A stretch of DNA of 64,000 nt from contig NZ_JBHSEZ010000005.1 in assembly GCF_042653765.1 (NCBI RefSeq), positions 47,486 through 111,485 of the forward strand. Direction: 5' to 3'. The stretch is from Castellaniella denitrificans. Its GTDB lineage: Bacteria > Pseudomonadota > Gammaproteobacteria > Burkholderiales > Burkholderiaceae_B. A program made the translations under genes and the position numbers. A model generated the notes under the pieces. The model did no database searches, was not told the origin of the DNA, and saw nothing but the letters and a program-made list of their open reading frames with translations. Shown piece by piece: positions 16,118 to 25,025 of this stretch. Every line of letters starts with the position of its first letter. Position 1 is the stretch's first letter.

Positions 16118-18838
16118 TCAGTGCGCGGCGCCCCAGTCGGGGCCGACGCCCACCTCGGCCACCAGCGGCACCGCCAGTTCCGCCACGCCCGCCATCAGCA
16201 CGGGCACCCGCTCGCGCAAGGCCTCGATCTCGTCGTCGGCGGCGTCGAACACCAGTTCGTCGTGGACCTGCATCACCATCAGGCTGCGCAGGCCCTCGGC
16301 GTCCAGCCAGTCCTGGACCGCCACCATGGCCATCTTGATGAGGTCGGCCGCCGTGCCCTGCATGGGCGCGTTGATGGCGGCCCGCTCGGCGGCGGCCGCG
16401 CGCGGCCCCTTGGCGCCGGACAGCTCCGGAAAATACAGGCGGCGCCCGAACACGGTTTCCACGTAGCCCTGCTCGCGGGCCTGGCGGCGGATGCGGTCCA
16501 TGTAGTCGGCCACGCCGGGGTAGCGCATGAAATAACGGTCGATGTAGGACTTGGCCGCCGCCCGGGTGATGCCCAGGTTGCTCGCCAGGCCGAATTCGCC
16601 CATGCCGTAGATCAGGCCGAAGTTGATGGCCTTGGCCGCCCGCCGGTGCTCGGCGTCGACCTGGTCCAGGGGCAGGCCGAAGACCTCGGCCGCCGTGGCG
16701 CGGTGGATGTCCAGCCCCTGGGCGAAGGCCTGGCGCAGGTTCGCGTCGCCCGACACATGGGCCATCACGCGCAATTCGATCTGCGAATAGTCGGCCGACA
16801 CGATCTTCCCCAGGCTGGACACGAAGGCCGAGCGCACGCGGCGGCCCTCGGCCGTGCGCACGGGGATGTTCTGCAGGTTCGGATCGGACGAGGCCAGCCG
16901 CCCGGTCACCACGGCGGCCTGGGCATAGCGCGTGTGCACCCGGCCGGTGCGCGGGTCGATCATGCGCGGCAGCTTGTCGGTGTAGGTGGATTTCAGCTTG
17001 GCGATGCCGCGGTATTCGAGCAGCAGGCGCGGCAGGGGATAGTCGGCCGCCAGGCGGGTGAGGACGTCCTCGTCGGTGGACGGCGCGCCGCCCGCCGTCT
17101 TGCGCAGGACCGGCAGCTGCATGCGCTGGAACAGGATCTCGCCCAGCTGCTTGGGCGAATTCAGGTTGAAGGGCTGGCCCGCCAGCGCGTGGGCCTGGGC
17201 CTCGAGGTCGATCATCTGCCGGCCCAGCTCGTGGCTCTGCGCCGCCAGCACCTTGGCGTCGATGGCCACGCCGTTGCGCTCGATGCGCGTGAGCACGTCG
17301 GAGGTGCGGATCTCCAGTTCGTAGATGCGCTTCAGGCCGGCCTCGGCCTCGACCTTGGGCAGGAGGACCTGGTGCAGGCGCAGGGTGAAATCGGCGTCCT
17401 CGGCGGCGTAGTGCGCCGCCTGGTCCAGGGCGACCTCGTCGAAGCCGATCTGGCGCGCGCCCTTGCCGCACAGGTCCTCGTAGGTCGTGCCCGTGAGCCC
17501 CAGCCACTGGATGCACAGTTCCTGCAGGTTCACGCGCCGGTGGGACTGCAGCACGTAGGCCTGCAGCATGGTGTCGTGCCTCACCCCGCGCAGGGCGACC
17601 CCTTCATTGGCGAACACGTGGGCGTCGTACTTGGCGTGGTGCAGCAGCTTGGGCGCGGCCGGGTCCTCCAGCCAGGGGCGCAGGCGCTCGAGCACCAGGG
17701 CGCGGTCGAGCTGTTCGGGCGTGCCCGGCCCGCGGTGGCCCACCGGCACGTAGGCCGCGCGGCCGGGCTCGACGGCGAAGGACACCCCCACCAGGCGGGC
17801 CGCCATGGGATCCAGGCTGGTGGTCTCGGTGTCCAGCGCGGCCAGGGGCGCGGCCCGCAGGCGCTCCAGCCAGCGGTCCAGCGCCGCCTCGTCGAGGATG
17901 GTTTCGTACCGCACCTCGTCGGGCGCGGGCGGCGCCTCGCGCGCCGCGCGGGCGTCCTGGGCCGGGATGCGGTCCGGCTCGCCGGTTTCCTCGCGCAGCC
18001 AGGTCCGGAAACCGTAGGCTTCATACAACCGGACCAGCGCCTCGTGGTCGGGCGTGCGCAGGCCCAGCGCCGACGGCGCCCACTCGGGCTGCAGTTCGCA
18101 GTCCAGGCGGATCGTCAGCAGTTCCCGCGTCATGGGAAATTTCGGCGCCGCCGCGCGCAGGTTTTCCCCGGCCACGCCGCGGACGTCGCCGGCATGGGCG
18201 ACCAGCGTGTCGATGTCGCCGTATTCGCCCAGCCACTTGGCGGCGGTCTTGGGGCCGACCTTGTCCACGCCGGGCACATTGTCCACGGCATCGCCGGTCA
18301 GCATCAGGTAATCGACGATGCGCTCGGGCGGCACGCCGAACTTGCGGATCACGCCTTCGCGGTCCTGGCGCTCGCCCGACATCGTGTTGATCAGTTCGAC
18401 CCGGTCGTCGACCAGCTGGGCCAGGTCCTTGTCGCCCGTCGAAATGATGGTATAAAAGCCGTTTTCGCCCGCCTGGCGCGCCAGGGTGCCGATGATGTCG
18501 TCGGCCTCCACGCCCGGCGCCGAGATCACGGTCCAGCCCAGCGCGGCGGCCGCCTGATGGATCGGCTCGATCTGGGCGCGCAGGTCGTCCGGCATCGACG
18601 GCCGGTTGGCCTTGTAGTCGGGATAGATCGTTTCCCTGAAGGAGCCTCCCGGGGCGTCGAACACGCAGGCCCCATGGGTCGCCACGTCCTTGTAATCCAG
18701 CAACAGCCTCCGTAACATGGAGACGACGCCATACAGGGCTCCGGTGGGTTCGCCGCGCGCGTTGCGCAGATCGGGCATCGCATGATAGGCGCGGTACAGG
18801 TAGCTGGACCCATCCACGAGCAACAAGGTTTTTTTCAT
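16118..18838 (-). CDS. polA: DNA polymerase I
   Basis: A 906-residue polymerase with all three activities visible. The N-terminal 5' nuclease opens with LLLVDGSSYLYRAYHA. The 3'-5' exonuclease motifs are intact: ALDTETTSLDP near 334, HHAKYD, and YAAEDADF. The family A polymerase carries ADYSQIELRVMAH near 683 and MQVHDELVFDA near 859. It fills gaps and removes primers. The ATG at 18838 shares two bases with the ATG of the divergent LOG gene; no clear ribosome site precedes it. Confidence 0.97.
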   Translation of the reverse strand: MKKTLLLVDGSSYLYRAYHAMPDLRNARGEPTGALYGVVSMLRRLLLDYKDVATHGACVFDAPGGSFRETIYPDYKANRPSMPDDLRAQIEPIHQAAAALGWTVISAPGVEADDIIGTLARQAGENGFYTIISTGDKDLAQLVDDRVELINTMSGERQDREGVIRKFGVPPERIVDYLMLTGDAVDNVPGVDKVGPKTAAKWLGEYGDIDTLVAHAGDVRGVAGENLRAAAPKFPMTRELLTIRLDCELQPEWAPSALGLRTPDHEALVRLYEAYGFRTWLREETGEPDRIPAQDARAAREAPPAPDEVRYETILDEAALDRWLERLRAAPLAALDTETTSLDPMAARLVGVSFAVEPGRAAYVPVGHRGPGTPEQLDRALVLERLRPWLEDPAAPKLLHHAKYDAHVFANEGVALRGVRHDTMLQAYVLQSHRRVNLQELCIQWLGLTGTTYEDLCGKGARQIGFDEVALDQAAHYAAEDADFTLRLHQVLLPKVEAEAGLKRIYELEIRTSDVLTRIERNGVAIDAKVLAAQSHELGRQMIDLEAQAHALAGQPFNLNSPKQLGEILFQRMQLPVLRKTAGGAPSTDEDVLTRLAADYPLPRLLLEYRGIAKLKSTYTDKLPRMIDPRTGRVHTRYAQAAVVTGRLASSDPNLQNIPVRTAEGRRVRSAFVSSLGKIVSADYSQIELRVMAHVSGDANLRQAFAQGLDIHRATAAEVFGLPLDQVDAEHRRAAKAINFGLIYGMGEFGLASNLGITRAAAKSYIDRYFMRYPGVADYMDRIRRQAREQGYVETVFGRRLYFPELSGAKGPRAAAAERAAINAPMQGTAADLIKMAMVAVQDWLDAEGLRSLMVMQVHDELVFDAADDEIEALRERVPVLMAGVAELAVPLVAEVGVGPDWGAAH

Positions 18839-19508
18839 GACGGACAATAAGACGAAACGCGTTTCGGCCGAAGAACAGATTCCCACGATTATTGCAGAGA
18901 TGCGCGCGGCGGCCGCGGCTTTCCAGAAAATCGGCCTGGGCGTGAGCCTCTTCGGCAGCGCCCGGATCCCCCGCGACCACCCCTTCTACGCCCTGGGCAT
19001 GGAACTGGGCGCGCGCATCGCCCAGCTGGGCCTGCCGGTGATCGCCGGCGGCGGCCCCGGCCTGATGGAAGCCGCCAACCGCGGCGCCTTCGAGGCGGGC
19101 GGACGCAGCGTCGGCCTGAACATCCGCCTGCCGCGCGAAAAGACCGACAACACCTACCAGACCGACAGCCTGCACTTCGAATACTTCAATTCGCGCAAGG
19201 CGTCGTTCTTCATGCACAGCCTGGCCTACGTGGTGCTGCCCGGCGGCTTCGGCACGCTGGACGAGCTGTTCGAGGCCATCACGCTGGTGCAGACGATGAA
19301 GCAGCCCCCCGCCCCCATCATCCTGGTGGGCGTGGAATTCTGGTCCGGCCTGATGGACTGGGTCCGCGACCAGCTGCTGACCCACGGCATGATCGGGCCC
19401 TTCGACCTCGACCTGCTGCTGGTCTCCGACGACATCGACGAAATCGTCCGCCTCATCCAGGAAGCCGCCCAGATCGAGCAGCGCCGCGAACCCGCGCTGC
19501 CGACCTGA
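18837..19508 (+). CDS. LOG family protein (TIGR00730 type)
   Basis: A 223-residue Rossmann-like protein. VSLFGSAR, GGGPGLMEAANRGA and the family mark PGGFGTLDELFE are all present. Relatives with this motif hydrolyse cytokinin or other nucleoside monophosphates to release the base (LOG activity); the in vivo role in this group is unknown. The ATG at 18837 has AAGG eight bases before it, inside the polA coding region, and overlaps the polA start on the other strand. Another in-frame ATG is at 18900, but it would cut into the first helix. Confidence 0.83.
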   Translation: MTDNKTKRVSAEEQIPTIIAEMRAAAAAFQKIGLGVSLFGSARIPRDHPFYALGMELGARIAQLGLPVIAGGGPGLMEAANRGAFEAGGRSVGLNIRLPREKTDNTYQTDSLHFEYFNSRKASFFMHSLAYVVLPGGFGTLDELFEAITLVQTMKQPPAPIILVGVEFWSGLMDWVRDQLLTHGMIGPFDLDLLLVSDDIDEIVRLIQEAAQIEQRREPALPT

Positions 19509-19670
19509 ACCTCCCGGACGCGAGGGGCCGCGCGCGCCCTCCCGGGAGCGTCCCGGGCCGCCCCTAGGGGTAATGCTCGATGCGCCCGGGCGAAGACCTG
19601 GGTTAACATCACGCCTTGTTACCGCCGGCCGGCGCCGTCCGCCGCCCCGGCTCCCCAGGAGAACGATTCG

Positions 19671-20459
19671 ATGAAAACCACCCTGCTTGGCGCCGCGCTG
19701 CTGATCGCGGCCGGCCTGATCCCCGCCGTCGGCTCCGCCGCCGACGCCAAGGAACTCAAGATCGCCACCGAAGCCGGCTACCCGCCGTTCGAATACCGCA
19801 ACCCCAACGGCCAGCTCGAAGGCTTCGACATCGACATCGGCAACGAAGTCTGCAAGCGCCTGAACCGCACCTGCGTGTGGATCGACCAGTCCTTCGACAG
19901 CCTGATCCCCGGCCTGCAGGCGCGCAAGTTCGACCTCGCCAACTCCACCATGACCGCCACCGAGGCGCGCAAGAAGGTCATCGACTTCTCCACGCCGATG
20001 TACATCGTGCCGGTCAAGCTGATGGTCAAGAAGGGCAGCGGCCTGGAACCCACCGCCGAATCACTGAAGGGCAAGCGCGTCGGCGTCCAGCAGGGCACCA
20101 CGATGGAAACCTACGCCCGCAAGCACTGGGCGCCCAAGGGCGTCGAAATCGTCGCCTATCCCAGCTACACGAACGCCTACGTGGACGTCACGGCCGGCCG
20201 CCTGGACGCCACCTTCCAGGAAGCCCAGAGCGCGGTCGACGGCTTCCTGAACAAGCCCGAGGGCGCCGACTACGAACTCGCCGCCATGACGCTGGACGAT
20301 CCGATCCTGAACGAGCCCATCGCCATGGGCATCCGCAAGGGCAACGCGCTCAAGGCCGACGTGGACAAGGTCCTCAAGGCCATGCTGGCCGACGGCACGC
20401 TCCAGGGCTACGCGAAGAAATACTTCGCCGAAGGCCTGATCCAGTTCCCCGCCCAGTGA
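19671..20459 (+). CDS. Periplasmic amino acid-binding protein (lysine/arginine/ornithine/histidine type)
   Basis: A 262-residue family 3 solute-binding protein. Residues 1-23 form a signal peptide ending VGSAADA. The mature part starts KELKIATEAGYPPFEY and has the fold-defining GFDIDIGNEVCKRL and STMTATEARKKVIDFS. The conserved Arg that holds the substrate carboxylate follows in TEARKK. It delivers a basic amino acid to the permeases encoded downstream. AGGAG precedes the ATG at 19671. A strong hairpin separates it from hisQ, consistent with higher expression of the binding protein. Confidence 0.9.
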   Translation: MKTTLLGAALLIAAGLIPAVGSAADAKELKIATEAGYPPFEYRNPNGQLEGFDIDIGNEVCKRLNRTCVWIDQSFDSLIPGLQARKFDLANSTMTATEARKKVIDFSTPMYIVPVKLMVKKGSGLEPTAESLKGKRVGVQQGTTMETYARKHWAPKGVEIVAYPSYTNAYVDVTAGRLDATFQEAQSAVDGFLNKPEGADYELAAMTLDDPILNEPIAMGIRKGNALKADVDKVLKAMLADGTLQGYAKKYFAEGLIQFPAQ

Positions 20460-20582
20460 TCCCGCGCCGGCCGCGCCATGCCGCCTGACTGCGCGTCCGG
20501 ACCCGGCCTCCGCCCCGGCGGGGGCCGTCCGGCCGATCCGGTCGGGCGCGGCGCGGCCGGCGGCCCCCAATCCGGGCACGGC

Positions 20583-20606
20583 GGCCCCGGCGCGTACGCC
20601 GGGGCC
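20583..20606 (+). promoter_or_regulatory. Stable hairpin between binding protein and permease genes
   Basis: GGCCCCGGCG and CGCCGGGGCC pair perfectly over 10 bp around a 4-base loop. There is no T-run, so it is more likely to block 3' exonucleases or cause partial termination than to end the transcript. Confidence 0.5.
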
Positions 20607-20635
20607 GTCCATCCCATCGTCCATCCCCGATTTCC

Positions 20636-21325
20636 ATGTTTCTAGACGGCTACGGCCCCCTGCTGCTGGCGGGGACCTGGGTCACCATCAAGCTGGCGTT
20701 GCTGTCCCTGGCCGTGGCCGTGGGACTGGGGCTGCTGGGCGCCTGGGCCAAGCTGTCGGCCTCGTGGGCGGCCCGCCTGGCCGCCACGGCCTACACCACC
20801 CTCATCCGCGGCGTTCCGGACCTGGTGCTGATGCTGCTGATCTTCTTCAGCATGCAGATCTACCTGAACGACCTGACCGACCTGCTCGGGCTGGACCCGA
20901 TCGACATCGACCCCTTCGGCGCCGGCGTACTGACGCTGGGCTTCATCTACGGCGCCTACTTCGCCGAGACCTTCCGGGGCGCCTTCATGGCCGTGCCGTA
21001 CGGCCAGATGGAAGCCGCCACGGCCTACGGCATGCGCGAGTTCCAGGTCTTCCGCCGCGTCCTGTTCCCGCAGATGATGCGCCATGCCCTGCCCGGCATC
21101 GGCAACAACTGGCAGGTCCTGCTGAAATCCACCGCCCTGGTGTCCCTGATCGGCCTGAGCGACCTGGTCAAGGTCGCCCAGGACGCCGGCAACGTCACCT
21201 TCCGGGTGTTCCTGTTCATCAGCCTGACCGGCCTGATCTACCTGGCCCTGACCACCCTGTCCAACGGCATCCTGTACTGGCTGGACCGGCGCTACAGCGT
21301 GGGCGTGCGCGAGGTGCAGCTATGA
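20636..21325 (+). CDS. hisQ: Amino acid ABC transporter permease (HisQ type)
   Basis: A 229-residue inner-membrane subunit with about five helices. The coupling EAA loop is seen as GAFMAVPYGQMEAATAYGM. The N-terminus LLAGTWVTIKLALLSLAVAV is typical of the His/Glu/Gln/Arg permease family. It pairs with the next gene product to form the channel. Its stop overlaps the next start in ATGA. Confidence 0.9.
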   Translation: MFLDGYGPLLLAGTWVTIKLALLSLAVAVGLGLLGAWAKLSASWAARLAATAYTTLIRGVPDLVLMLLIFFSMQIYLNDLTDLLGLDPIDIDPFGAGVLTLGFIYGAYFAETFRGAFMAVPYGQMEAATAYGMREFQVFRRVLFPQMMRHALPGIGNNWQVLLKSTALVSLIGLSDLVKVAQDAGNVTFRVFLFISLTGLIYLALTTLSNGILYWLDRRYSVGVREVQL

Positions 21326-22032
21326 CCGACGTGCTCGAACAATTCTGGCGCGCCTACCTGTATGCCAGCAACGGCAGCCCGTCGGGCATGGCCGTCACCC
21401 TCTGGCTGCTGGTGCTGTCGGTGTCGATGGGCTTCTTCATCTCGATCGGCCTGGCCGTGGCCCGCGTATCCTCGCGCCGCTGGCTGTCGATCCCGCTGTG
21501 GCTCTTCAGCTACGTGTTCCGCGGCACGCCGCTGTACGTGCAGATCCTGTTCATCTACGCCGGCATCTACAGCCTGGAATTCGTCAAGGGAACCCCCGCC
21601 CTGGCGGCGTTCTTCCAGAGCGGCTTCAATTGCCTGGTGCTGGCCCTGACGCTGAACACGGTCGCCTACACGACCGAAATCTTCGCCGGCGCCATCCGCG
21701 CCACCAGCGCGGGCGAGATCGAGGCCGCGCGCGCCTACGGCATGACGCGCTTCGCGATGTACCGCCGGGTGATCCTGCCGTCGGCCCTGCGCCGCGCGCT
21801 GCCGGCCTACAGCAACGAGGTCATCCTGATGCTGCACGCCACGTCCCTGGCCTTCACCGCCACCGTGCCCGACATCCTCAAGATCGCCCGCGACGCCAAT
21901 TCGGCCACCTACCAGACCTTCGCCTCCTACGGGCTCGCCGCCCTGCTCTATCTGTGCCTGTCGTTTACACTGATCGGGCTGTTCCGCCGGTTCGAGCGCC
22001 GCACGCTGGCCTACCTGGGCACCCACCGCTGA
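21322..22032 (+). CDS. hisM: Amino acid ABC transporter permease (HisM type)
   Basis: A 236-residue permease with the motif GAIRATSAGEIEAARAYGM as EAA loop and FRGTPLYVQILFIY in the membrane core, which is close to HisM. It begins MTDVLEQFWRAYLY at the overlapping ATG at 21322. It forms a heterodimer with the HisQ-like subunit. The ATPase gene follows five bases later. Confidence 0.9.
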   Translation: MTDVLEQFWRAYLYASNGSPSGMAVTLWLLVLSVSMGFFISIGLAVARVSSRRWLSIPLWLFSYVFRGTPLYVQILFIYAGIYSLEFVKGTPALAAFFQSGFNCLVLALTLNTVAYTTEIFAGAIRATSAGEIEAARAYGMTRFAMYRRVILPSALRRALPAYSNEVILMLHATSLAFTATVPDILKIARDANSATYQTFASYGLAALLYLCLSFTLIGLFRRFERRTLAYLGTHR

Positions 22033-22037
22033 TCCCC

Positions 22038-22805
22038 ATGTCCAAACTCGAAGTACTCAACATCCACAAACGCTACGGCGACAACGAGGTCCTCAAGGGC
22101 GTCTCCCTGACGGCCAACGCCGGCGACGTGATCTGCATCCTGGGCTCCAGCGGCTCGGGCAAATCGACCTTCCTGCGCTGCATCAACTTCCTGGAAAAAC
22201 CCAACCAGGGCTCGGTGTCGCTGAACGGCGAACTGCTGAAGATCGTCCACGACAAGCACGGCGAACCCCACGCCGCCGATCTGGACCAGCTGCGGCGCCT
22301 GCGCTCGAAGCTGGCGATGGTGTTCCAGCACTTCAACCTGTGGGCGCACATGAACGTGCTGGGCAACGTGATCGAGGCTCCGATCCAGGTGCTGAAGCTG
22401 GGCCGGGCCGAAGCCGTCGAACGCGCCCGCCACTACCTGGCCAAGGTCGGCCTGGATCCCAAGGTCGAGACCCAGTACCCCTCGTCCCTGTCGGGCGGCC
22501 AGCAGCAGCGCGTGGCGATCGCCCGCGCCCTGGCCATGGAACCCGAAGTCATGCTGTTCGACGAGCCCACCTCGGCGCTGGACCCCGAGCTGGTGGGCGA
22601 AGTGCTGAAGGTCATGCAGAAGCTGGCCGAGGAAGGCCGCACCATGCTGGTCGTCACCCATGAAATGGGCTTCGCGCGCAACCTGGCGTCCCAGGTCATG
22701 TTCCTGCACCAGGGCGTGGCGGAAGAAACCGGCGCCCCGGCCGACATCTTCGACAATCCGCAGAGCCCCCGGCTGCGGCAGTTCCTGTCGGGCAACCTGA
22801 AGTAA
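22038..22805 (+). CDS. hisP: Amino acid ABC transporter ATP-binding protein (HisP type)
   Basis: A 255-residue ATPase. LNIHKRYGDNEVLKGVSL and GDVICILGSSGSGKSTFLRC (Walker A) are nearly those of HisP. The signature is LSGGQQQRVAIARAL and Walker B is EVMLFDEPTSALDP. It powers the HisQM-like channel. It ends the operon; a terminator follows. Confidence 0.93.
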   Translation: MSKLEVLNIHKRYGDNEVLKGVSLTANAGDVICILGSSGSGKSTFLRCINFLEKPNQGSVSLNGELLKIVHDKHGEPHAADLDQLRRLRSKLAMVFQHFNLWAHMNVLGNVIEAPIQVLKLGRAEAVERARHYLAKVGLDPKVETQYPSSLSGGQQQRVAIARALAMEPEVMLFDEPTSALDPELVGEVLKVMQKLAEEGRTMLVVTHEMGFARNLASQVMFLHQGVAEETGAPADIFDNPQSPRLRQFLSGNLK

Positions 22806-22826
22806 GAGCCCCCCGCATGCTTCACC

Positions 22827-22849
22827 ACGGCGCCCATCGGCGCCGTTTT
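22827..22849 (+). terminator. Rho-independent terminator of the hisJQMP-type operon
   Basis: ACGGCGCC, a four-base loop, GGCGCCGT and then TTT, 21 bases after the ATPase stop. Confidence 0.75.
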
Positions 22850-22953
22850 CCTGAATGATGCCCCACGCGATTCGTTGCGATTCGTTCATTCGAATGAATC
22901 GCTTTCGCGCGCCGCTTGATAGACTGCCTTCAAGAATGAAAAAGGGAGGCGGC

Positions 22954-23859
22954 ATGGAAGGCAAGGGCACCGGCCTGGCGCTGATCGTCATGGGCCTCAC
23001 GGCCGTCGTGGCGCTGTCGCTGATCCACATCGCCTGGAAACGCACCGACATCCACGATCACATGCTGGGGGCGGTGCTGGGCATCATCCTGCTGGCGGCG
23101 GTGCTGGCCATGGTGTTCCTGTTCTTCGCGATGCCGGGCAACCGGCGGCCCGTCGTCTTTTTCCTGACGTTCTTCGTCCTGCTGACCCTGCCGGGCAGCG
23201 TCTTTCTGCACGCGCGGGCGTATACCGGTTTCAGTCTCAACGCCTACGACCTCGACGCGCCGGGCATGCCCTCGCCGCTGCTGTTCCTGCTGCCCTACAT
23301 CGCGCTGGTGGCCCTGGTCTTCATCCGCCTGGCGAGCTGGTCCATGACCTTCGAGCCCGAACCGGGATCCCGCGCCATCGGCGCCCAGGATCTGCGGCAG
23401 CGCCTGCGGACCCTCGACGACGGCGCCGAATTTCCCTTCACCGTCACCCCCGGAAAGCGCGCGGACGAATTGATCGTGGATTGGAAATACGCCGACGCCG
23501 TCTGGCTGGACCTGCTCCGGCTGCACAAGATCTCGGAACTCGCCCGGCTCACGATCCGCCTCGACGAGTCCGATCACACGGCGCGGGTGCGCGAAATGCA
23601 GTCCCAGTTCAACGCCTCGGCCGGCGCGGGCGGCGCCGGCCTGTCATTCAAGATGCAATGGGGCGCCATTACGTTCTACGAAACCAAACGGGAGACGGTT
23701 TACGGCATCCAGATCGAGAACGGCCGCCCGGTGGCCAGGCTCGGCTACCGCTACGGCTTCGACATCCGGGAAATGCGCGATCCCCTGCTGAAACTGATCA
23801 CGGCGAACGGCTGGACGTTCAAATGCGTGCCGCTGCCCATCAAATGGCTGACCGGGTAG
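22954..23859 (+). CDS. Unassigned membrane protein with soluble C-terminal half
   Basis: I do not recognise a family. The 301-residue product has about four hydrophobic segments in its first 130 residues: LALIVMGLTAVVALSLIHIA, LGAVLGIILLAAVLAMVFLF, VVFFLTFFVLLTLPGSVFL, and LLFLLPYIALVALVFIRLAS. The remaining ~170 residues look cytoplasmic and mixed alpha/beta, with FTVTPGKRADELIVDWKY and a C-terminal FKCVPLPIKWL. The ATG at 22954 has GGGAGG four bases ahead; an ATG at 22936 is the alternative. Base composition is a little less GC-rich than the neighbours. It stands alone between a terminator and the Rpn-like gene. Confidence 0.7.
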   Translation: MEGKGTGLALIVMGLTAVVALSLIHIAWKRTDIHDHMLGAVLGIILLAAVLAMVFLFFAMPGNRRPVVFFLTFFVLLTLPGSVFLHARAYTGFSLNAYDLDAPGMPSPLLFLLPYIALVALVFIRLASWSMTFEPEPGSRAIGAQDLRQRLRTLDDGAEFPFTVTPGKRADELIVDWKYADAVWLDLLRLHKISELARLTIRLDESDHTARVREMQSQFNASAGAGGAGLSFKMQWGAITFYETKRETVYGIQIENGRPVARLGYRYGFDIREMRDPLLKLITANGWTFKCVPLPIKWLTG

Positions 23860-23977
23860 GCGGGCAGGTCTACCGGGCAGCTCACCGTTGTGCGCTTTTC
23901 ATCCGTCAGTATTTCCCAGTCTGGCGGGGCGACGGCGGCATCTCCAGAATGAGGCTTCCCGCCTCTGGAAGCCTGCC

Positions 23978-24997
23978 ATGCCATCCCGGAAAGCCTCGCC
24001 GCTCCACACCGCGACAGCAGACGACCATGACAGTCCCTGGAAAGACGCCTTGGAGATTTTCTTCCAGCAAGCCATCGAATTGCTTGTCCCCGCATTGTTC
24101 GCGACCATCGACTGGTCAGCTGCACCGGTGTTTCTCGACAAGGAACTGCAGGCGATCGAAGTCCCGGACGGCCCCCCTGGCGATGGCCGTCTGTATGCGG
24201 ACAAACTGGTCCAGGTCCGCCATCTGAACGGCGCCGATGCATGGGTCCTGGTCCATGTCGAAGTGCAAGGCGGCGACGCCGGCCCCCAGGCGACCGCCCG
24301 GATCACGCACCGTATGTACCGCTATCGGACGCGCATCGAGGACCGGCACGAAACACTCAGTGCCCAGGCCGGACAGCTCCCGCCGGCCCTGTTCAGTCTG
24401 TGCATCCTGGTCGCCAGCCGGTCGGGGCCGGATCACCTGGGATACCGGCGCGAATTCCTCGGCCAGGGTGTGAGTTTTTCCTTTCGCGTCGTACACTTGT
24501 CCCAGTGGCTGGACCGCTGGGATGAACTGGAATCGCTGGCTCGCACGAACCCGTTCGCGGTGGTGATCATGGCACAATTGCAAGCTTTGCGGCATCATGG
24601 GGCGCAGCGGATGGCACCCGCCGTATCGCTTGCGCGGCTGCTGTATGGATATGGCTACGATCGTGACCGGATCCGGCCGCTGCTGCGACTGATCGAATGG
24701 CTGCTGCGTCTGCCCAAGGACCAGGAATCAGTCTATCTGGCGGCGCTGAAGCGCATCAAACAGGAGCAAAAGATGGGTTATGTGATGATCGCGGAGCGTC
24801 TGGGAATGGAGAAAGGCGAGGCGCTGGGCGAGGTCAAAGGCCAGGCCAAGCTCCTGCTGCGCCAGATCGAACGCCGCTTCGGCCCGGTGGATGCCGAGAT
24901 CACACGACGGATCCAATCCGCCCGTGCCCGAGACCTCGAAACCTGGTCGCTGAACATCCTGGACGCCACGACGCTGCCGGACGTCTTCCGTCCCTGA
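23978..24997 (+). CDS. Rpn/PD-(D/E)XK-like protein with DUF4351 C-terminus
   Basis: A 339-residue protein of the transposase-like Rpn nuclease superfamily. It opens with DSPWKDALEIFF, typical of the DUF4351 group. A PD-(D/E)XK core is suggested by ADKLVQV followed by VHVEVQGG, with the Asp and the ExQ pair. The C-terminus LLRQIERRFGPVDAEITRRI fits DUF4351. Relatives (RpnA in E. coli) are DNA endonucleases that promote RecA-independent recombination; others are seen near defence or mobile loci. No partner gene is visible. Start chosen at 23978 with GGAAG upstream; the longer frame adds 30 unrelated residues. Codon use is less GC-biased than the surroundings, so recent gain is possible. Confidence 0.75.
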   Translation: MPSRKASPLHTATADDHDSPWKDALEIFFQQAIELLVPALFATIDWSAAPVFLDKELQAIEVPDGPPGDGRLYADKLVQVRHLNGADAWVLVHVEVQGGDAGPQATARITHRMYRYRTRIEDRHETLSAQAGQLPPALFSLCILVASRSGPDHLGYRREFLGQGVSFSFRVVHLSQWLDRWDELESLARTNPFAVVIMAQLQALRHHGAQRMAPAVSLARLLYGYGYDRDRIRPLLRLIEWLLRLPKDQESVYLAALKRIKQEQKMGYVMIAERLGMEKGEALGEVKGQAKLLLRQIERRFGPVDAEITRRIQSARARDLETWSLNILDATTLPDVFRP

Positions 24998-25025
24998 TCC
25001 CTCTCGGGACCATTCCCGCGCCCTC

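Noticed and set aside
13443..17516. A 1357-codon open frame on the minus strand
   Set aside because: It runs across htpX, the Na/Pi symporter and part of polA; composition is His/Gln/Gly/Arg-rich, as expected when a GC-rich gene is read on the wrong strand, and no domain is recognisable.
14468..18715. A 1415-codon open frame on the plus strand
   Set aside because: Its second half is antisense to polA and its first half is out of frame with the symporter; it is a by-product of high GC at third codon positions.
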